This document shows, in pieces, positions 1 through 8,820 of a DNA stretch of 64,000 nt. The stretch lies in assembly GCF_001922585.1 (NCBI RefSeq), contig NZ_MRBS01000002.1, positions 372,001-436,000 of the forward strand, written 5' to 3'. The notes under the pieces are model-generated. The model saw only the letters and a program-made list of their open reading frames with translations, had not been told where the DNA came from and did no database searches. The position numbers were made by a program, and so were the translations under genes. This DNA comes from Pantoea sp. 1.19 (lineage in GTDB: Bacteria > Pseudomonadota > Gammaproteobacteria > Enterobacterales > Enterobacteriaceae). The number at the start of each line of letters is the position of its first letter. The first letter of the stretch is position 1.

Positions 1-85
1 GTTGATGAAGATCTTTGTAGATATCGTTCAGCACCGGCACCAGCCGGTCAATGGTGTCTTGTAATGGTTGCAGTCTGGCTTTCAT
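1..85 (-). CDS. M20-type amidohydrolase, N-terminal fragment (runs off left edge)
   Basis: Only the first 28 codons are inside the window. They read from an ATG at 85 toward position 1 and end in an IYKDLHQ segment. That segment resembles the start of M20D amidohydrolases (hippurate or N-acyl amino acid hydrolases), where a 'DLHxHPE' metal-site motif follows. The metal ligands themselves lie outside the window, so the assignment rests on a short match. A TTCATG-type upstream region with GGGT may serve as ribosome site. The gene is co-oriented with the SorC regulator and the TPI-like gene but separated by about 200 nt, so common transcription is uncertain. Confidence 0.5.
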   Translation of the reverse strand, partial: MKARLQPLQDTIDRLVPVLNDIYKDLHQ

Positions 86-287
86 GCGAATAACCCTTCA
101 TGAATTCGTCCCTGGAGATGGCCGCGCCGGCATTAGCCAGCGCTCAGGGAAACAGTAAAGGGCTGCAGCGGGAAAATTAGTGCATCGCGTGCGCCCCGGT
201 CTCGGCGCACGGCGCACGGCTGGGGCGTTGAGATACAGAAAACGTCGTACGAGGCCAGAACCCACGCGGCGTGGCGCGGCGTCCGGC

Positions 288-1253
288 TTATTGGGTAAGA
301 TTCAGCAGTGTGCGCACGTTTTGCGCGCTGGTAGCCAGCACATCAATGGCGCCGCTGCGCAGCGCACCGAGGATCGCCATCGCCTTGCTGCTCTCCGCCG
401 CCACCGCAATCACGCAGGGGACCGCGCGCAACTCTTCCATACTCAGGCCGATCACCCGATCGTTCATCACCGTATCCACATGCTGCCCCTGCGCATTAAA
501 GAAGTCGTAGCCGGCAATATCCCCGGTCACCCCCTGATTGACGCTGGCATCAATGATTTCGTGCGGGGTAAACCAGCCCAGCTTCACCATGTAGCTGCTT
601 TCATTCATGTCACCGATTCCCACCAGCGCAAGATCGGCCTTGCGGGCGCGATCCAGCGTCTCTTTGATGGTACCGTTTTGCATAAAGGCGTCTTTCAGCG
701 CACGATTTTCCACGTAGGCGGGGGCATACAGGGTCTCGCTGCTGCCGCCAAATTTTTTCGCCAGTCGGCGGCTGATATGGTCGGCGTTAATCGCATCGCC
801 GGGGCGGTGCGTACCGCCGATGCCGCTGATAAAGTGGCACTGACGCAGCGGTACCTGGCCAGGATGGTCGGCGACTGCCGCCACGTTGCGCCCCTGTCCG
901 ACCGCCACGACCGATTGATCTCTCAGGTTGTGCGCCAGATGGGCGGCCACCAGGCCGGCGACCTGGCGCCGCTGCTCATCGGCATCGGCGTGATCAAGGG
1001 CGATAAGCACGCGCTGCAGTTGAGGAAAGCGTTCGCGCAGCTGCTGCTCCAGCCGGGTACTGAATACCGGATGATAGCGCACGTTAATTTCGACAATTCC
1101 CTCTTCGCGCGCGCGTCGCAGCAGCCTGCCCACCTTGATGCGTGAAATACCAAACCGCTGCGCTATCTCTTCCTGGGTAGTCTCATCCTGATAGTAGGCT
1201 ACGGCGATTTCCGTGAGCAGTTCGCTATCCTGAGAGAGCGTATTTTTTTCCAT
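288..1253 (-). CDS. SorC/DeoR-family sugar-phosphate-responsive transcriptional regulator
   Basis: A 321-residue DNA-binding regulator. Residues about 14-50 form an N-terminal helix-turn-helix (YYQDETTQEEIAQRFGISR), followed by the long C-terminal sugar-phosphate-binding domain typical of SorC, LsrR and EryD proteins (GIGGTHR, VGIGDMNESS and GVTGDI segments). These regulators act as tetramers, usually repressors released by a phosphorylated sugar. The start at 1253 has an AGGTCAGG ribosome site. It lies 109 nt downstream of a TPI-like isomerase on the same strand and faces the RpiB-like gene across a spacer with TGAAC repeats. I infer it controls those isomerases. The family call is firm; the ligand is unknown, with a tetritol or pentitol phosphate the best guess from the neighbours. 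Confidence 0.88.
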   Translation of the reverse strand: MEKNTLSQDSELLTEIAVAYYQDETTQEEIAQRFGISRIKVGRLLRRAREEGIVEINVRYHPVFSTRLEQQLRERFPQLQRVLIALDHADADEQRRQVAGLVAAHLAHNLRDQSVVAVGQGRNVAAVADHPGQVPLRQCHFISGIGGTHRPGDAINADHISRRLAKKFGGSSETLYAPAYVENRALKDAFMQNGTIKETLDRARKADLALVGIGDMNESSYMVKLGWFTPHEIIDASVNQGVTGDIAGYDFFNAQGQHVDTVMNDRVIGLSMEELRAVPCVIAVAAESSKAMAILGALRSGAIDVLATSAQNVRTLLNLTQ

Positions 1254-1362
1254 CCTGACCTGTTCTCACCTCGGGCTGCCTGAAGGACGTCAGGCGCGTT
1301 GGAGGAGTTATATCACTTCCTTCCCCGGTTTCGCCAGGCGTTGCGCCAGTGCGGTATAAGGG

Positions 1363-2136
1363 TTATTCCGCCGCAATCCGTTGGCTGGCCTCATCCACAA
1401 TGCTTTCCAGCGCCCGGGGATCGTGGGCGAACCGCCCGAGGAACAGGCCATCCACATCGCTACCCAGCCGCTGAATCAGCCCCGGTCCGGCGCTGCCGCC
1501 GTAAATGATGCGCAGCGTGATGCCCGCCGGCAGACGCAGCTGACGCAGTCCGGCGCAGACCGCGCGGATATAGCTGTCCGGAGCCGGTGCGGGTGCGCCA
1601 ATCGCCCACTGCGGCTCCCAGGCAAACAGCAGGGTACCGCCGAGCCCCTGCCCGACGGTTTCCGCCAGCGCCTCATCCAGCTGCTGCTGGCACAGTGCGA
1701 TCGCCTGCGCCGGTGTCCCTGAGTGCGCTTCACCAATGCACAACACCGGCGTGAGCCGGTGGCGCAGCGACAGCGCCACTTTGGCCGCGATCTGCGCGGC
1801 ATCCTCAGCAAAGTGACGTCGCCGCTCGGCATGACCGATCTCCGCCAGCGTGCACCCCAGCTCCTGCAGCATGCTGGCGCTGACCTCACCGGTCCAGGCC
1901 CCCGGCCCGGTGTGGCACACGTTCTGCGCCCCTACGCGCACCGGCGTATCGGCAAAGCACGCCAGCACGGCGGGGAGCGCGGGAAAGGCCGGTAAGACAA
2001 ACAGCCCCACTTTACCGCTTTGGATCGCCGGATGGCGCCGCGCCAGCGCCGCGACCGCCTCGCACCAGTTCAGAGTTTGCTGATAGCCAAAATACATTTT
2101 CAGGCTGACGCCCAGCCAGAGTTGCGGTTGAGACAT
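1363..2136 (-). CDS. Triose-phosphate-isomerase-fold sugar phosphate isomerase (EryH-like)
   Basis: 257 residues with a complete TPI active site: Lys13 (SLKMY), His102 (IGHAERR) and Glu174 (AWEPQWAIG), plus the phosphate loop IYGGS near 211-215. The segment VGAQN...GAWTGEVS and the replacement of the usual YEPVWAIGTG by AWEPQWAIG set it apart from housekeeping TpiA. They recall, from memory, EryH, the L-erythrulose-1-phosphate isomerase of Brucella erythritol catabolism. The start at 2136 is preceded by GGAG; longer in-frame starts lack a ribosome site. It is followed by the SorC regulator and is divergent from an RpiB-like gene, the same trio of families found in erythritol loci. Substrate specificity is inferred, not shown. 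Confidence 0.82.
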   Translation of the reverse strand: MSQPQLWLGVSLKMYFGYQQTLNWCEAVAALARRHPAIQSGKVGLFVLPAFPALPAVLACFADTPVRVGAQNVCHTGPGAWTGEVSASMLQELGCTLAEIGHAERRRHFAEDAAQIAAKVALSLRHRLTPVLCIGEAHSGTPAQAIALCQQQLDEALAETVGQGLGGTLLFAWEPQWAIGAPAPAPDSYIRAVCAGLRQLRLPAGITLRIIYGGSAGPGLIQRLGSDVDGLFLGRFAHDPRALESIVDEASQRIAAE

Positions 2137-2600
2137 GCTAATACTCCGTGATGAAACACCGGATCCCACCGGCCAGCCTGTGCCGGGGCGTCGCGCGGTG
2201 CGCCGGGGAGATCCCCGGCTTACGCAAAAAACACTGGTGTTGGCAACACACGGCATCCCCGGGATCCGTGTAAAAAGGAACGTGCTCACCGGCCCGACGG
2301 CCTGTGACAGGCGGCATTGACGTTCAACCACCGCATTGCACAGATGAACAATAATAGATTAAATGCGCAGTGCTCAACCCGGCGATGATAAAAGCGTGAG
2401 CGCGATCATAACGTTAAAAAGGACGACAACGGTCCGCTCTCGCGGTTAAGCGGCCGGCACAGCGCCCGGATGGCGGGAAGGATCGACTCACTCACAAAAC
2501 CAAATGAACAACACTTGAACATATGAACGATTCTGTGCCAGGCTACAGATCGGCCCCCTTCTCCCTGCCCCGTGCAGACGACCGCCTGATGGAGTGAATG
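2137..2600. promoter_or_regulatory. Divergent control region between the TPI-like and RpiB-like genes
   Basis: This 464-nt spacer has no convincing gene. It holds four TGAAC words: 2345-2349, 2505-2509, 2516-2520 and 2524-2528. The first two of the right-hand group are spaced exactly 11 nt apart, one helical turn. SorC-family regulators such as LsrR recognise sites built on TGAAC/GTTCA, so these are candidate operators for the neighbouring regulator. Promoters must exist for both directions but no strong -35/-10 pair stands out. Confidence 0.45.
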
Positions 2601-3059
2601 ATGAAAAAAATTGCTATTGGCGCTGATGATGCCGCGATTGAGCTGAAAAATATCATCAAACAACTGCTGGAATCACAGCACTATGATGTGGTGGATTACA
2701 GCAACGATAGTCAGAACGATCGCCCGGTCTATCCGGACGTCGCGTTTGCGCTCGCCAGCGCCATTCAGGCAGGCAGCGTCACGCGCGGCATTTTGCTTTG
2801 CGGTACCGGGATTGGCATGGCGATTGTGGCGAATAAAGTACCGGGCGTGCGCGCGGCGCAGTGTCACGACACCTTCTCCGCCGAACGCGCCCGTAAGAGT
2901 AATAACGCGCAGGTAATGACCCTCGGCGCGCGGGTAATTGGCCCGGAACTGGCAAAAAACATCGTCAATGCCTGGCTGGCCAGTGAGTTTGAAGGCGGCG
3001 GATCCCAGGCGAAAGTCGAACGGATTGATTACTACGAGCAGCACGCCCGACGCACCTGA
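2601..3059 (+). CDS. RpiB/LacAB-family sugar phosphate isomerase (EryI-like)
   Basis: 152 residues spanning the whole RpiB fold. The catalytic-base cysteine sits in CGTGIG (Cys67), and His89 plus the SAERARKSNNAQ segment match the ring-opening and substrate region. The motif GADHAG of most RpiB proteins is here GADDAA, so the usual histidine at residue 10-11 is an aspartate. The SAERA..SNNAQ and GARVIGPELAK wording fits the RpiB subgroup that includes EryI, a D-erythrose-4-phosphate isomerase, better than ribose-5-phosphate RpiB. Two adjacent ATGs exist (2598 and 2601); GGAG at 2591-2594 is better spaced for 2601. Located 269 nt upstream of talA on the same strand. Confidence 0.83.
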   Translation: MKKIAIGADDAAIELKNIIKQLLESQHYDVVDYSNDSQNDRPVYPDVAFALASAIQAGSVTRGILLCGTGIGMAIVANKVPGVRAAQCHDTFSAERARKSNNAQVMTLGARVIGPELAKNIVNAWLASEFEGGGSQAKVERIDYYEQHARRT

Positions 3060-3328
3060 CCCCCGCCTTTTCGCGCGCGCCCCGCGCGAACGCGCGCCGA
3101 CCACACAGAATGCACAGCAGTCGGCGGCAAATCTGCCAGGCTTAACGCTTACGTCAGGCGTCCGCCGGCGCGGCGGCTCTGCCCGCTGCGCCGCGTTTCG
3201 CCTGGCCCGCCTCTCGCAACAATCAGAAAAAGCGGATGTTCATCGCCTGGCGACTAAGGCAGTGTATTACCCCAGCCATTGTTCCCTTTTGCCAAAAAAA
3301 AATATACTGTGTATCAAGGAGTTATAAG

Positions 3329-4279
3329 ATGAATCAGTTAGAAGCATTAAAACAATACACCACCGTGGTGGCCGACAGCGGCGATATCGAATCCATCCGT
3401 CAGTACCATCCCGAAGATGCCACCACCAATCCCTCTCTGATTCTGAAAGCTGCCGGCCTCAACGCCTACCAACACCTGATTGAAGAGGCCATCGCCTACG
3501 CCAAAAAGCAGGGTGGCAGCCAAGAGACGCAGATCATTAATGCCAGCGACAAAGTGGCGATCAACCTCGGGATGGAGATCCTGAAAAGCGTACCGGGCCG
3601 CGTGTCGACCGAAGTGGATGCGCGCCTCGCATTTGACCGCGGCATGTGCGTCACTAAGGCCGAAAAACTGGTCAGAATGTACGAGGAAAACGGCATTGAT
3701 CGGTCGCGGATCCTGATCAAACTGGCCGCCACTTGGGAAGGGATTCGCGCGGCGGAAGAGCTGGAAAAAAATGGCATCCAATGCAACCTGACTCTGCTGT
3801 TCTCTTTTGCCCAGGCACGCGCCTGCGCCGAGGCCGGGGTCTATCTGATTTCACCGTTCGTTGGCCGTATTTATGACTGGTATAACAGCCGCAAACCGCT
3901 CGATCCGTACGTCGTCGATGAGGATCCGGGCGTGGTCTCAGTGCGCAAGATCTATGACTACTACAAAGCGCACCGCTACAACACCATTATCATGGGCGCC
4001 AGCTTCCGTAAGACCGAGCAGATCCTCGCGCTGGCCGGCTGCGACCGTCTGACTATTGCGCCAAACCTGCTGCAGGCGCTGCAGGCCAGCGATGCTCCGG
4101 TGGTACGCCAGCTTACGCCCTCTACGCAGGGATTGAACGCCCCGTCGCCGCTGAATGAAGCGCAGTTCCGCTGGGAACATAATCAGGACGCGATGGCGGT
4201 TGAGAAACTGGCCGAAGGTATTCGCCAGTTCGCCGTCGACCAGCAGAAGCTGGAAGATATGCTGGCGGCAAAACTGTAA
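3329..4279 (+). CDS. talA: Transaldolase A
   Basis: 316 residues, the same length as E. coli TalA. It transfers a dihydroxyacetone unit between sedoheptulose-7-phosphate and glyceraldehyde-3-phosphate in the non-oxidative pentose phosphate pathway, in the cytoplasm. Schiff-base Lys131 lies in [12 protein letters not shown], and ATTNPSL near residue 31 is the family signature. The start at 3329 has an AAGGAG site eight nucleotides upstream; further upstream in-frame ATGs are unlikely. It is followed by a hairpin terminator and then tktB, the same talA-tktB order as in E. coli. In this genome the pair sits directly after tetrose/pentose phosphate isomerases, which suggests use in sugar alcohol breakdown as well as stationary-phase metabolism. 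Confidence 0.97.
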   Translation: MNQLEALKQYTTVVADSGDIESIRQYHPEDATTNPSLILKAAGLNAYQHLIEEAIAYAKKQGGSQETQIINASDKVAINLGMEILKSVPGRVSTEVDARLAFDRGMCVTKAEKLVRMYEENGIDRSRILIKLAATWEGIRAAEELEKNGIQCNLTLLFSFAQARACAEAGVYLISPFVGRIYDWYNSRKPLDPYVVDEDPGVVSVRKIYDYYKAHRYNTIIMGASFRKTEQILALAGCDRLTIAPNLLQALQASDAPVVRQLTPSTQGLNAPSPLNEAQFRWEHNQDAMAVEKLAEGIRQFAVDQQKLEDMLAAKL

Positions 4280-4283
4280 TCGC

Positions 4284-4307
4284 GGCGGGGATAACCCCGC
4301 CTTTTTT
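4284..4307 (+). terminator. Intrinsic terminator between talA and tktB
   Basis: A perfect 7-bp GC stem GGCGGGG/CCCCGCC (4284-4290 with 4295-4301), a 4-nt loop and six T residues (4302-4307). It begins five nucleotides after the talA stop, so it likely ends part of the talA transcript. The tktB ribosome site (AAGGAG, 4314-4319) follows immediately. Confidence 0.85.
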
Positions 4308-4323
4308 CCAGAAAGGAGAATGC

Positions 4324-6327
4324 ATGTCATCTCGCAGAGAACGCGCTAATGCCATCCGCGCCCTAAGCATGGATGCCGTACAGAAAGCCAATTCCGGCCA
4401 CCCCGGCGCGCCAATGGGCATGGCCGATATCGCGGAAGTGCTGTGGCACGATCACCTTAAGCACAATCCCGGTAATCCACACTGGGCCGATCGCGACCGC
4501 TTTGTGCTGTCGAACGGCCATGCGTCCATGCTGCTCTACAGCCTGCTGCACCTGACCGGTTACGATCTGCCGCTGGCAGAGCTGAAAAACTTCCGCCAGC
4601 TACACTCTGCAACGCCCGGGCATCCGGAATATGGCTATACGCCGGGCGTAGAAACCACCACCGGCCCGCTGGGACAGGGGCTGGCTAACGCGGTAGGAAT
4701 GGCGGTCGCCGAGCGTACCCTGGCGGGGCAGTTTAATCGTCCCGATCATACGATTGTCGATCACCATACCTGGGTGTTTATGGGCGACGGCTGCCTGATG
4801 GAGGGGATCTCCCATGAGGCCTGCGCACTGGCCGGCACGCTGGGGCTGGGCAAACTGATCGGCTTTTACGATCACAACGGTATCTCCATCGATGGTCATG
4901 TGGAGGGCTGGTTTACCGACGACACGGCGCAGCGGTTTGAAGCCTACCACTGGCACGTGATCCGCGACGTTGACGGCCACGATCCCACCGCAATCAGCCA
5001 CGCTATTCAGCAGGCGAAAAAGGTAACCGATAAACCGTCGCTGATCATTTGCCGGACCACCATCGGCTTCGGTTCGCCGAACAAAGCGGGAAAAGAAGCC
5101 GCGCACGGTTCGCCGCTGGGCGAGGAGGAAGTGGCGCTGGCCCGCCAGCAGCTGGGCTGGCACCACCCGGCCTTTACGATCCCCAAAGCTGTCTATGACG
5201 AGTGGGATGCCCGGCCGGCCGGCGAGCAGCGCGAGCAGGCGTGGAACGCTACCTTCGCTGCTTACGCCAAGGCCTGGCCCGAGCTGGCCGCGTCGTTTAC
5301 CCGCCGGATGCAGGGGGAGCTGCCGGATAACTGGCAGGCCGATACCGACGCCTTTATCCAGCAGCTGCAGGAAAATCCGCAAAACATCGCCAGCCGTAAG
5401 GCCTCACAAAATACCCTGGAGTGCTACGGCAAGCTGCTGCCGGAGCTGCTGGGCGGCTCCGCTGATCTTGCGCCCAGCAACCTGACCCTGTGGTCCGGCT
5501 CGGTCGCGCTGAGGGACGATCCGGCCGGTAACTATCTGCACTACGGCGTGCGTGAGTTTGGCATGACCGCTATCGGTAACGGCATTGCGCTGCACGGTGG
5601 CTTTATTCCTTATACCGCCACGTTCCTGATGTTCGTCGAGTATGCGCGCAATGCGGTGCGCATGGCGGCGCTGATGAAGGCCCGACAGGTGCTGGTCTAC
5701 ACCCACGACTCTATCGGTCTGGGAGAAGACGGTCCCACTCACCAGCCGGTTGAGCAGCTGGCCAGTCTGCGGGTGACGCCAAACCTCAGCGTCTGGCGCC
5801 CCTGCGATCAGGTGGAAACCGCCGTGGCGTGGCAGCATGCGGTGGCCCGCCAGCACGGTCCGACCGCGCTGATTCTGTCGCGCCAAAACCTGCCGCAGCC
5901 GGCGCGCAGCGCGGCGCAGCTCCGGGACATTCACCGCGGCGGCTACGTGCTGCGCGAGAGCGAAGGCGGTACGCCGGAAGTGATTCTGATCGCCACCGGT
6001 TCAGAAGTGGCGATCACGCTTGACGCAGCGGAGACGCTCAGCGCCGAGGGACATCGGGTGCGGGTCGTCTCCCTGCCCTGTACCGACCTGTTTGATGCGC
6101 AGGATGTCGCCTGGCGAGAGTCGGTGCTGCCCTCCTCGGTCACCGCCCGGGTGGCGGTCGAGGCCGGCATTGCCGACTACTGGTACAAGTATGTCGGCCT
6201 GAACGGCAGCATCGTCGGCATGAACGGCTTCGGTGAATCGGCCCCGGCCGATCGGCTGTTTGCCGAGTTTGGTTTTACCGCCGACAACATCGTTGCTCAC
6301 GCGAAACGGCTACTCACAGTACACTAA
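4324..6327 (+). CDS. tktB: Transketolase B
   Basis: 667 residues, the length of E. coli TktB. A thiamine-diphosphate and Mg-dependent enzyme that moves two-carbon units between pentose, heptose, triose and tetrose phosphates. Visible signatures are the N-terminal [12 protein letters not shown] segment (about residues 22-33), the [13 protein letters not shown] cofactor motif near residue 154-166, and the central pyrimidine-binding region with REFGM near 405. The start at 4324 has AAGGAG just upstream. It is partly uncoupled from talA by an intervening terminator. Adjacent to talA it is better called tktB than tktA, although sequence alone would not exclude the paralogue. Confidence 0.96.
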   Translation: MSSRRERANAIRALSMDAVQKANSGHPGAPMGMADIAEVLWHDHLKHNPGNPHWADRDRFVLSNGHASMLLYSLLHLTGYDLPLAELKNFRQLHSATPGHPEYGYTPGVETTTGPLGQGLANAVGMAVAERTLAGQFNRPDHTIVDHHTWVFMGDGCLMEGISHEACALAGTLGLGKLIGFYDHNGISIDGHVEGWFTDDTAQRFEAYHWHVIRDVDGHDPTAISHAIQQAKKVTDKPSLIICRTTIGFGSPNKAGKEAAHGSPLGEEEVALARQQLGWHHPAFTIPKAVYDEWDARPAGEQREQAWNATFAAYAKAWPELAASFTRRMQGELPDNWQADTDAFIQQLQENPQNIASRKASQNTLECYGKLLPELLGGSADLAPSNLTLWSGSVALRDDPAGNYLHYGVREFGMTAIGNGIALHGGFIPYTATFLMFVEYARNAVRMAALMKARQVLVYTHDSIGLGEDGPTHQPVEQLASLRVTPNLSVWRPCDQVETAVAWQHAVARQHGPTALILSRQNLPQPARSAAQLRDIHRGGYVLRESEGGTPEVILIATGSEVAITLDAAETLSAEGHRVRVVSLPCTDLFDAQDVAWRESVLPSSVTARVAVEAGIADYWYKYVGLNGSIVGMNGFGESAPADRLFAEFGFTADNIVAHAKRLLTVH

Positions 6328-6334
6328 CCGATTC

Positions 6335-6362
6335 CGGGCGGGGCCAATCCCCGCCCGATCTT
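6335..6362 (+). terminator. Terminator after tktB
   Basis: A perfect 9-bp stem CGGGCGGGG/CCCCGCCCG (6335-6343 with 6349-6357) around a 5-nt loop, followed by ATCTTCCT. The T-run is weak, but the stem is strong and sits eight nucleotides past the tktB stop codon. Confidence 0.7.
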
Positions 6363-6491
6363 CCTGCTGCCACGCCACCTTCCGGTTCCATGCGCTGCAT
6401 CAATCTGCGGCCGGTTATTTCCCTTCAACAACTACATCCAGGTATTAATATACCCCAACACCGCAATATGATGTAGACAAGGAGCTTTCGC

Positions 6492-8345
6492 ATGTCTGAC
6501 CCCTACCTGCGCCTGCTGCGCGAGGTGCGCGGCCTGCTGGAACAAAACCATCCGGCGCTGCTGACGGAGAATGCCAATAAGGATAGCCAGGCGATTCCCA
6601 CCCAGCGCGATCTGCTGGCGGGGATCATGGCGCGCGAATACGCCTGTCAGCACCTGCTGCCGCCGGAGATCGTCACCGCACACCAGCGCGGTGAGATTCA
6701 CTATCACGATCTGGATTACGCGCCTTGCTTTCCGATGTTTAACTGCATGCTGGTCGATATAGGCGGCATGCTCCGCGAGGGATTTCGCCTCGGCAATGCG
6801 GATATTGCCCCACCCCGCTCCATCGCCACCGCCGCCGCACTGACCGCGCAAATCATTGCCCAGGTTTCCAGCCACATCTACGGCGGCACCACGCTAAACC
6901 GGCTGGATGAGGTGCTGGCGCCGTGGGTGGAAGCCAGCCTCGCCAAACACCGCGCAATCGCCGATGCCTGGCAACTCACCGACGCAGCCGGCTATGCGCG
7001 CGCGCAAACGGAAAAAGAGTGTTACGACGCCTTTCAGGCGCTGGAGTATGAGGTCAACACGCTGCACACCGCTAATGGTCAGACGCCGTTTGTCACTTTC
7101 GGCTTTGGTCTCGGCGACAGCTGGGCGGCGCGACTGATCCAGCGTTCAATCCTGACGGTACGCCGAGACGGACTCGGTCAGCAGCGCCGCACGGCAATCT
7201 TTCCCAAGCTGGTATTTGTGCTGAAGGCCGGCCACAATCTGCATCCGCAGGATCCCTGTTACGACATCAAGCAGCTGGCGCTGCGCTGCGCCAGCGAGCG
7301 TATTTATCCGGACATCCTTAATTATGACCGGGTGGTCGAAGTCACCGGTTCCTTTAAAACGCCGATGGGCTGCCGCAGTTTCCTCAGCGACATACCGGGC
7401 GCCCCCGGGGCAGCGCACGAGGGACGCAATAATCTCGGGGTGATCACCCTCAATCTGCCGCGGCTGGCGCTGGAAGCCAACGGCGATTTGGCTGCGTTCT
7501 GGCGCCAGCTGGACGCGCGCCTGCCGCTGGCGAGAGCGGCGTTGATGACCCGCGTGGCGCGGCTGAACGGCGTGAAAGCGCGGGTGGCGCCCATTTTGTA
7601 TATGGAGGGAGCCTGCGGCGTCCGCCTGGGACCGGATGACGATATCGCGCCGCTGTTTACTCGCGGACGCGCCACCCTGTCGCTGGGCTTTATCGGTCTG
7701 CATGAAACGCTGAATGCGCTCTGCGGTGATGCTATCCATCCGTTTGACGATCCGGCTCGGCAGCAGCTTGGAGTGGCAATTGTTCGCCATCTTCGCGCGG
7801 CCACCGACCGCTGGCAGGCCGAGACCGGCTACGGCTTCAGCCTGTATGCCACCCCCAGCGAGAGTCTGTGCGACCGCTTTTGCCGGCTGGATCGCGCCGC
7901 CTTTGGCGACGTGCGTGGCGTCACCGATAAGGGCTACTACACCAATAGCTTTCATCTCGACGTCGGCAAACGGGTCTCGCCGTTCGATAAAATCGACTAT
8001 GAGCAGCCCTATCCGGCGCTGTGCAGCGGAGGATTTATTTGCTACGCCGAGTATCCCTCTCTGACGCACAACCTGAAGGCGCTGGAAGATGTCTGGGATT
8101 ATAGCTACCAGCGCGTCCCCTATTACGGCACCAACCTGCCGATCGATGCCTGCCATGCCTGCGGCTTTCGCGGCGAATTTCGCTGCACCAGCAAAGGGTT
8201 CAGTTGCCCGCGCTGCGGCAACCGCGATCCCGCCACGGTCTCGGTGATTCGCCGGGTCTGCGGCTACCTCGGCGCGCCGGACGCGCGGCCCTTTAACCCC
8301 GGTAAGCAGGAAGAGGTACGGCGGCGGGTCAAACACGGCGAATAA
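6492..8345 (+). CDS. nrdD: Anaerobic ribonucleoside-triphosphate reductase lacking the ATP cone
   Basis: 617 residues. This class III glycyl-radical enzyme reduces ribonucleotides to deoxyribonucleotides without oxygen. The C-terminal radical loop RRVCGYLG carries the radical glycine at about residue 591, and four zinc cysteines form CxxC pairs at about 554/557 and 572/575. E. coli NrdD is 712 residues; alignment from memory puts the first residues here at about E. coli position 95, so the N-terminal allosteric ATP cone is missing. No cone-like coding is visible upstream, and AAGGAG at 6479-6484 fixes the start, so this looks like a natural short form. nrdG follows 10 nt later. E. coli has no nrdDG at this map position. 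Confidence 0.93.
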   Translation: MSDPYLRLLREVRGLLEQNHPALLTENANKDSQAIPTQRDLLAGIMAREYACQHLLPPEIVTAHQRGEIHYHDLDYAPCFPMFNCMLVDIGGMLREGFRLGNADIAPPRSIATAAALTAQIIAQVSSHIYGGTTLNRLDEVLAPWVEASLAKHRAIADAWQLTDAAGYARAQTEKECYDAFQALEYEVNTLHTANGQTPFVTFGFGLGDSWAARLIQRSILTVRRDGLGQQRRTAIFPKLVFVLKAGHNLHPQDPCYDIKQLALRCASERIYPDILNYDRVVEVTGSFKTPMGCRSFLSDIPGAPGAAHEGRNNLGVITLNLPRLALEANGDLAAFWRQLDARLPLARAALMTRVARLNGVKARVAPILYMEGACGVRLGPDDDIAPLFTRGRATLSLGFIGLHETLNALCGDAIHPFDDPARQQLGVAIVRHLRAATDRWQAETGYGFSLYATPSESLCDRFCRLDRAAFGDVRGVTDKGYYTNSFHLDVGKRVSPFDKIDYEQPYPALCSGGFICYAEYPSLTHNLKALEDVWDYSYQRVPYYGTNLPIDACHACGFRGEFRCTSKGFSCPRCGNRDPATVSVIRRVCGYLGAPDARPFNPGKQEEVRRRVKHGE

Positions 8346-8355
8346 CGGAGAAGAC

Positions 8356-8820
8356 ATGTACTATCACGCTTACTACCCGCTGGACGTGGTCAACGGCCCG
8401 GGCACGCGCTGTACCCTGTTTGTTGCCGGCTGCGCGCATCGCTGCCCGGGCTGTTATAACCGGAGTACCTGGCGGATCGACTCCGGCAGGCCATTTACCG
8501 CGGCAGTGGCCGATCGGCTGCTGGCCGATCTGGGGGATCGGCGCATTCCGCGCCAGGGCTTGTCACTGAGCGGCGGCGATCCGCTGCACCCGGCCAACGT
8601 CGCAGAGATTGCGCGGCTGGTGACGCGGGTGCGCCAGGCGTATCCGCAGCAGGATATTTGGCTGTGGACCGGCTACCGGCTGGCAGAGCTGAACGCCGCA
8701 CAGCGGGCGATCCTGCCGTGGCTGGACGTGCTGATTGACGGCCGCTTTGAGCAGGATCTGGCCGATCCGGGGCTGATCTGGCGCGGCAGCCGCAACCAGG
8801 TGATTCACCGTCTGCGCTAG
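8356..8820 (+). CDS. nrdG: Anaerobic ribonucleotide reductase-activating protein (radical SAM)
   Basis: 154 residues, the E. coli NrdG length. The radical-SAM cluster motif CxxxCxxC is CAHRCPGC (Cys26, Cys30, Cys33), and SGGDPL near residue 73-78 binds S-adenosylmethionine. It installs the glycyl radical on NrdD, whose gene ends 10 nt upstream, so the two form one operon with GGAG as ribosome site. The stop overlaps the 3' end of the convergent ypfG by 3-4 nt. Confidence 0.95.
   Translation: MYYHAYYPLDVVNGPGTRCTLFVAGCAHRCPGCYNRSTWRIDSGRPFTAAVADRLLADLGDRRIPRQGLSLSGGDPLHPANVAEIARLVTRVRQAYPQQDIWLWTGYRLAELNAAQRAILPWLDVLIDGRFEQDLADPGLIWRGSRNQVIHRLR

Noticed and set aside
6441-6475. NrdR-box-like AATATA/CAATATG words before nrdD
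   Set aside because: Only about half of the 16 consensus positions match and the second box is missing at the expected helical spacing.
7146-8357. Long open frame (403 codons) antisense to nrdD, and similar long antisense frames over tktB, ppx, acrD and pstA/pstC
   Set aside because: High GC and codon bias of the true genes keep the opposite frames open. The antisense products show no known motif, low-complexity Arg/Ala/His composition and no ribosome sites.
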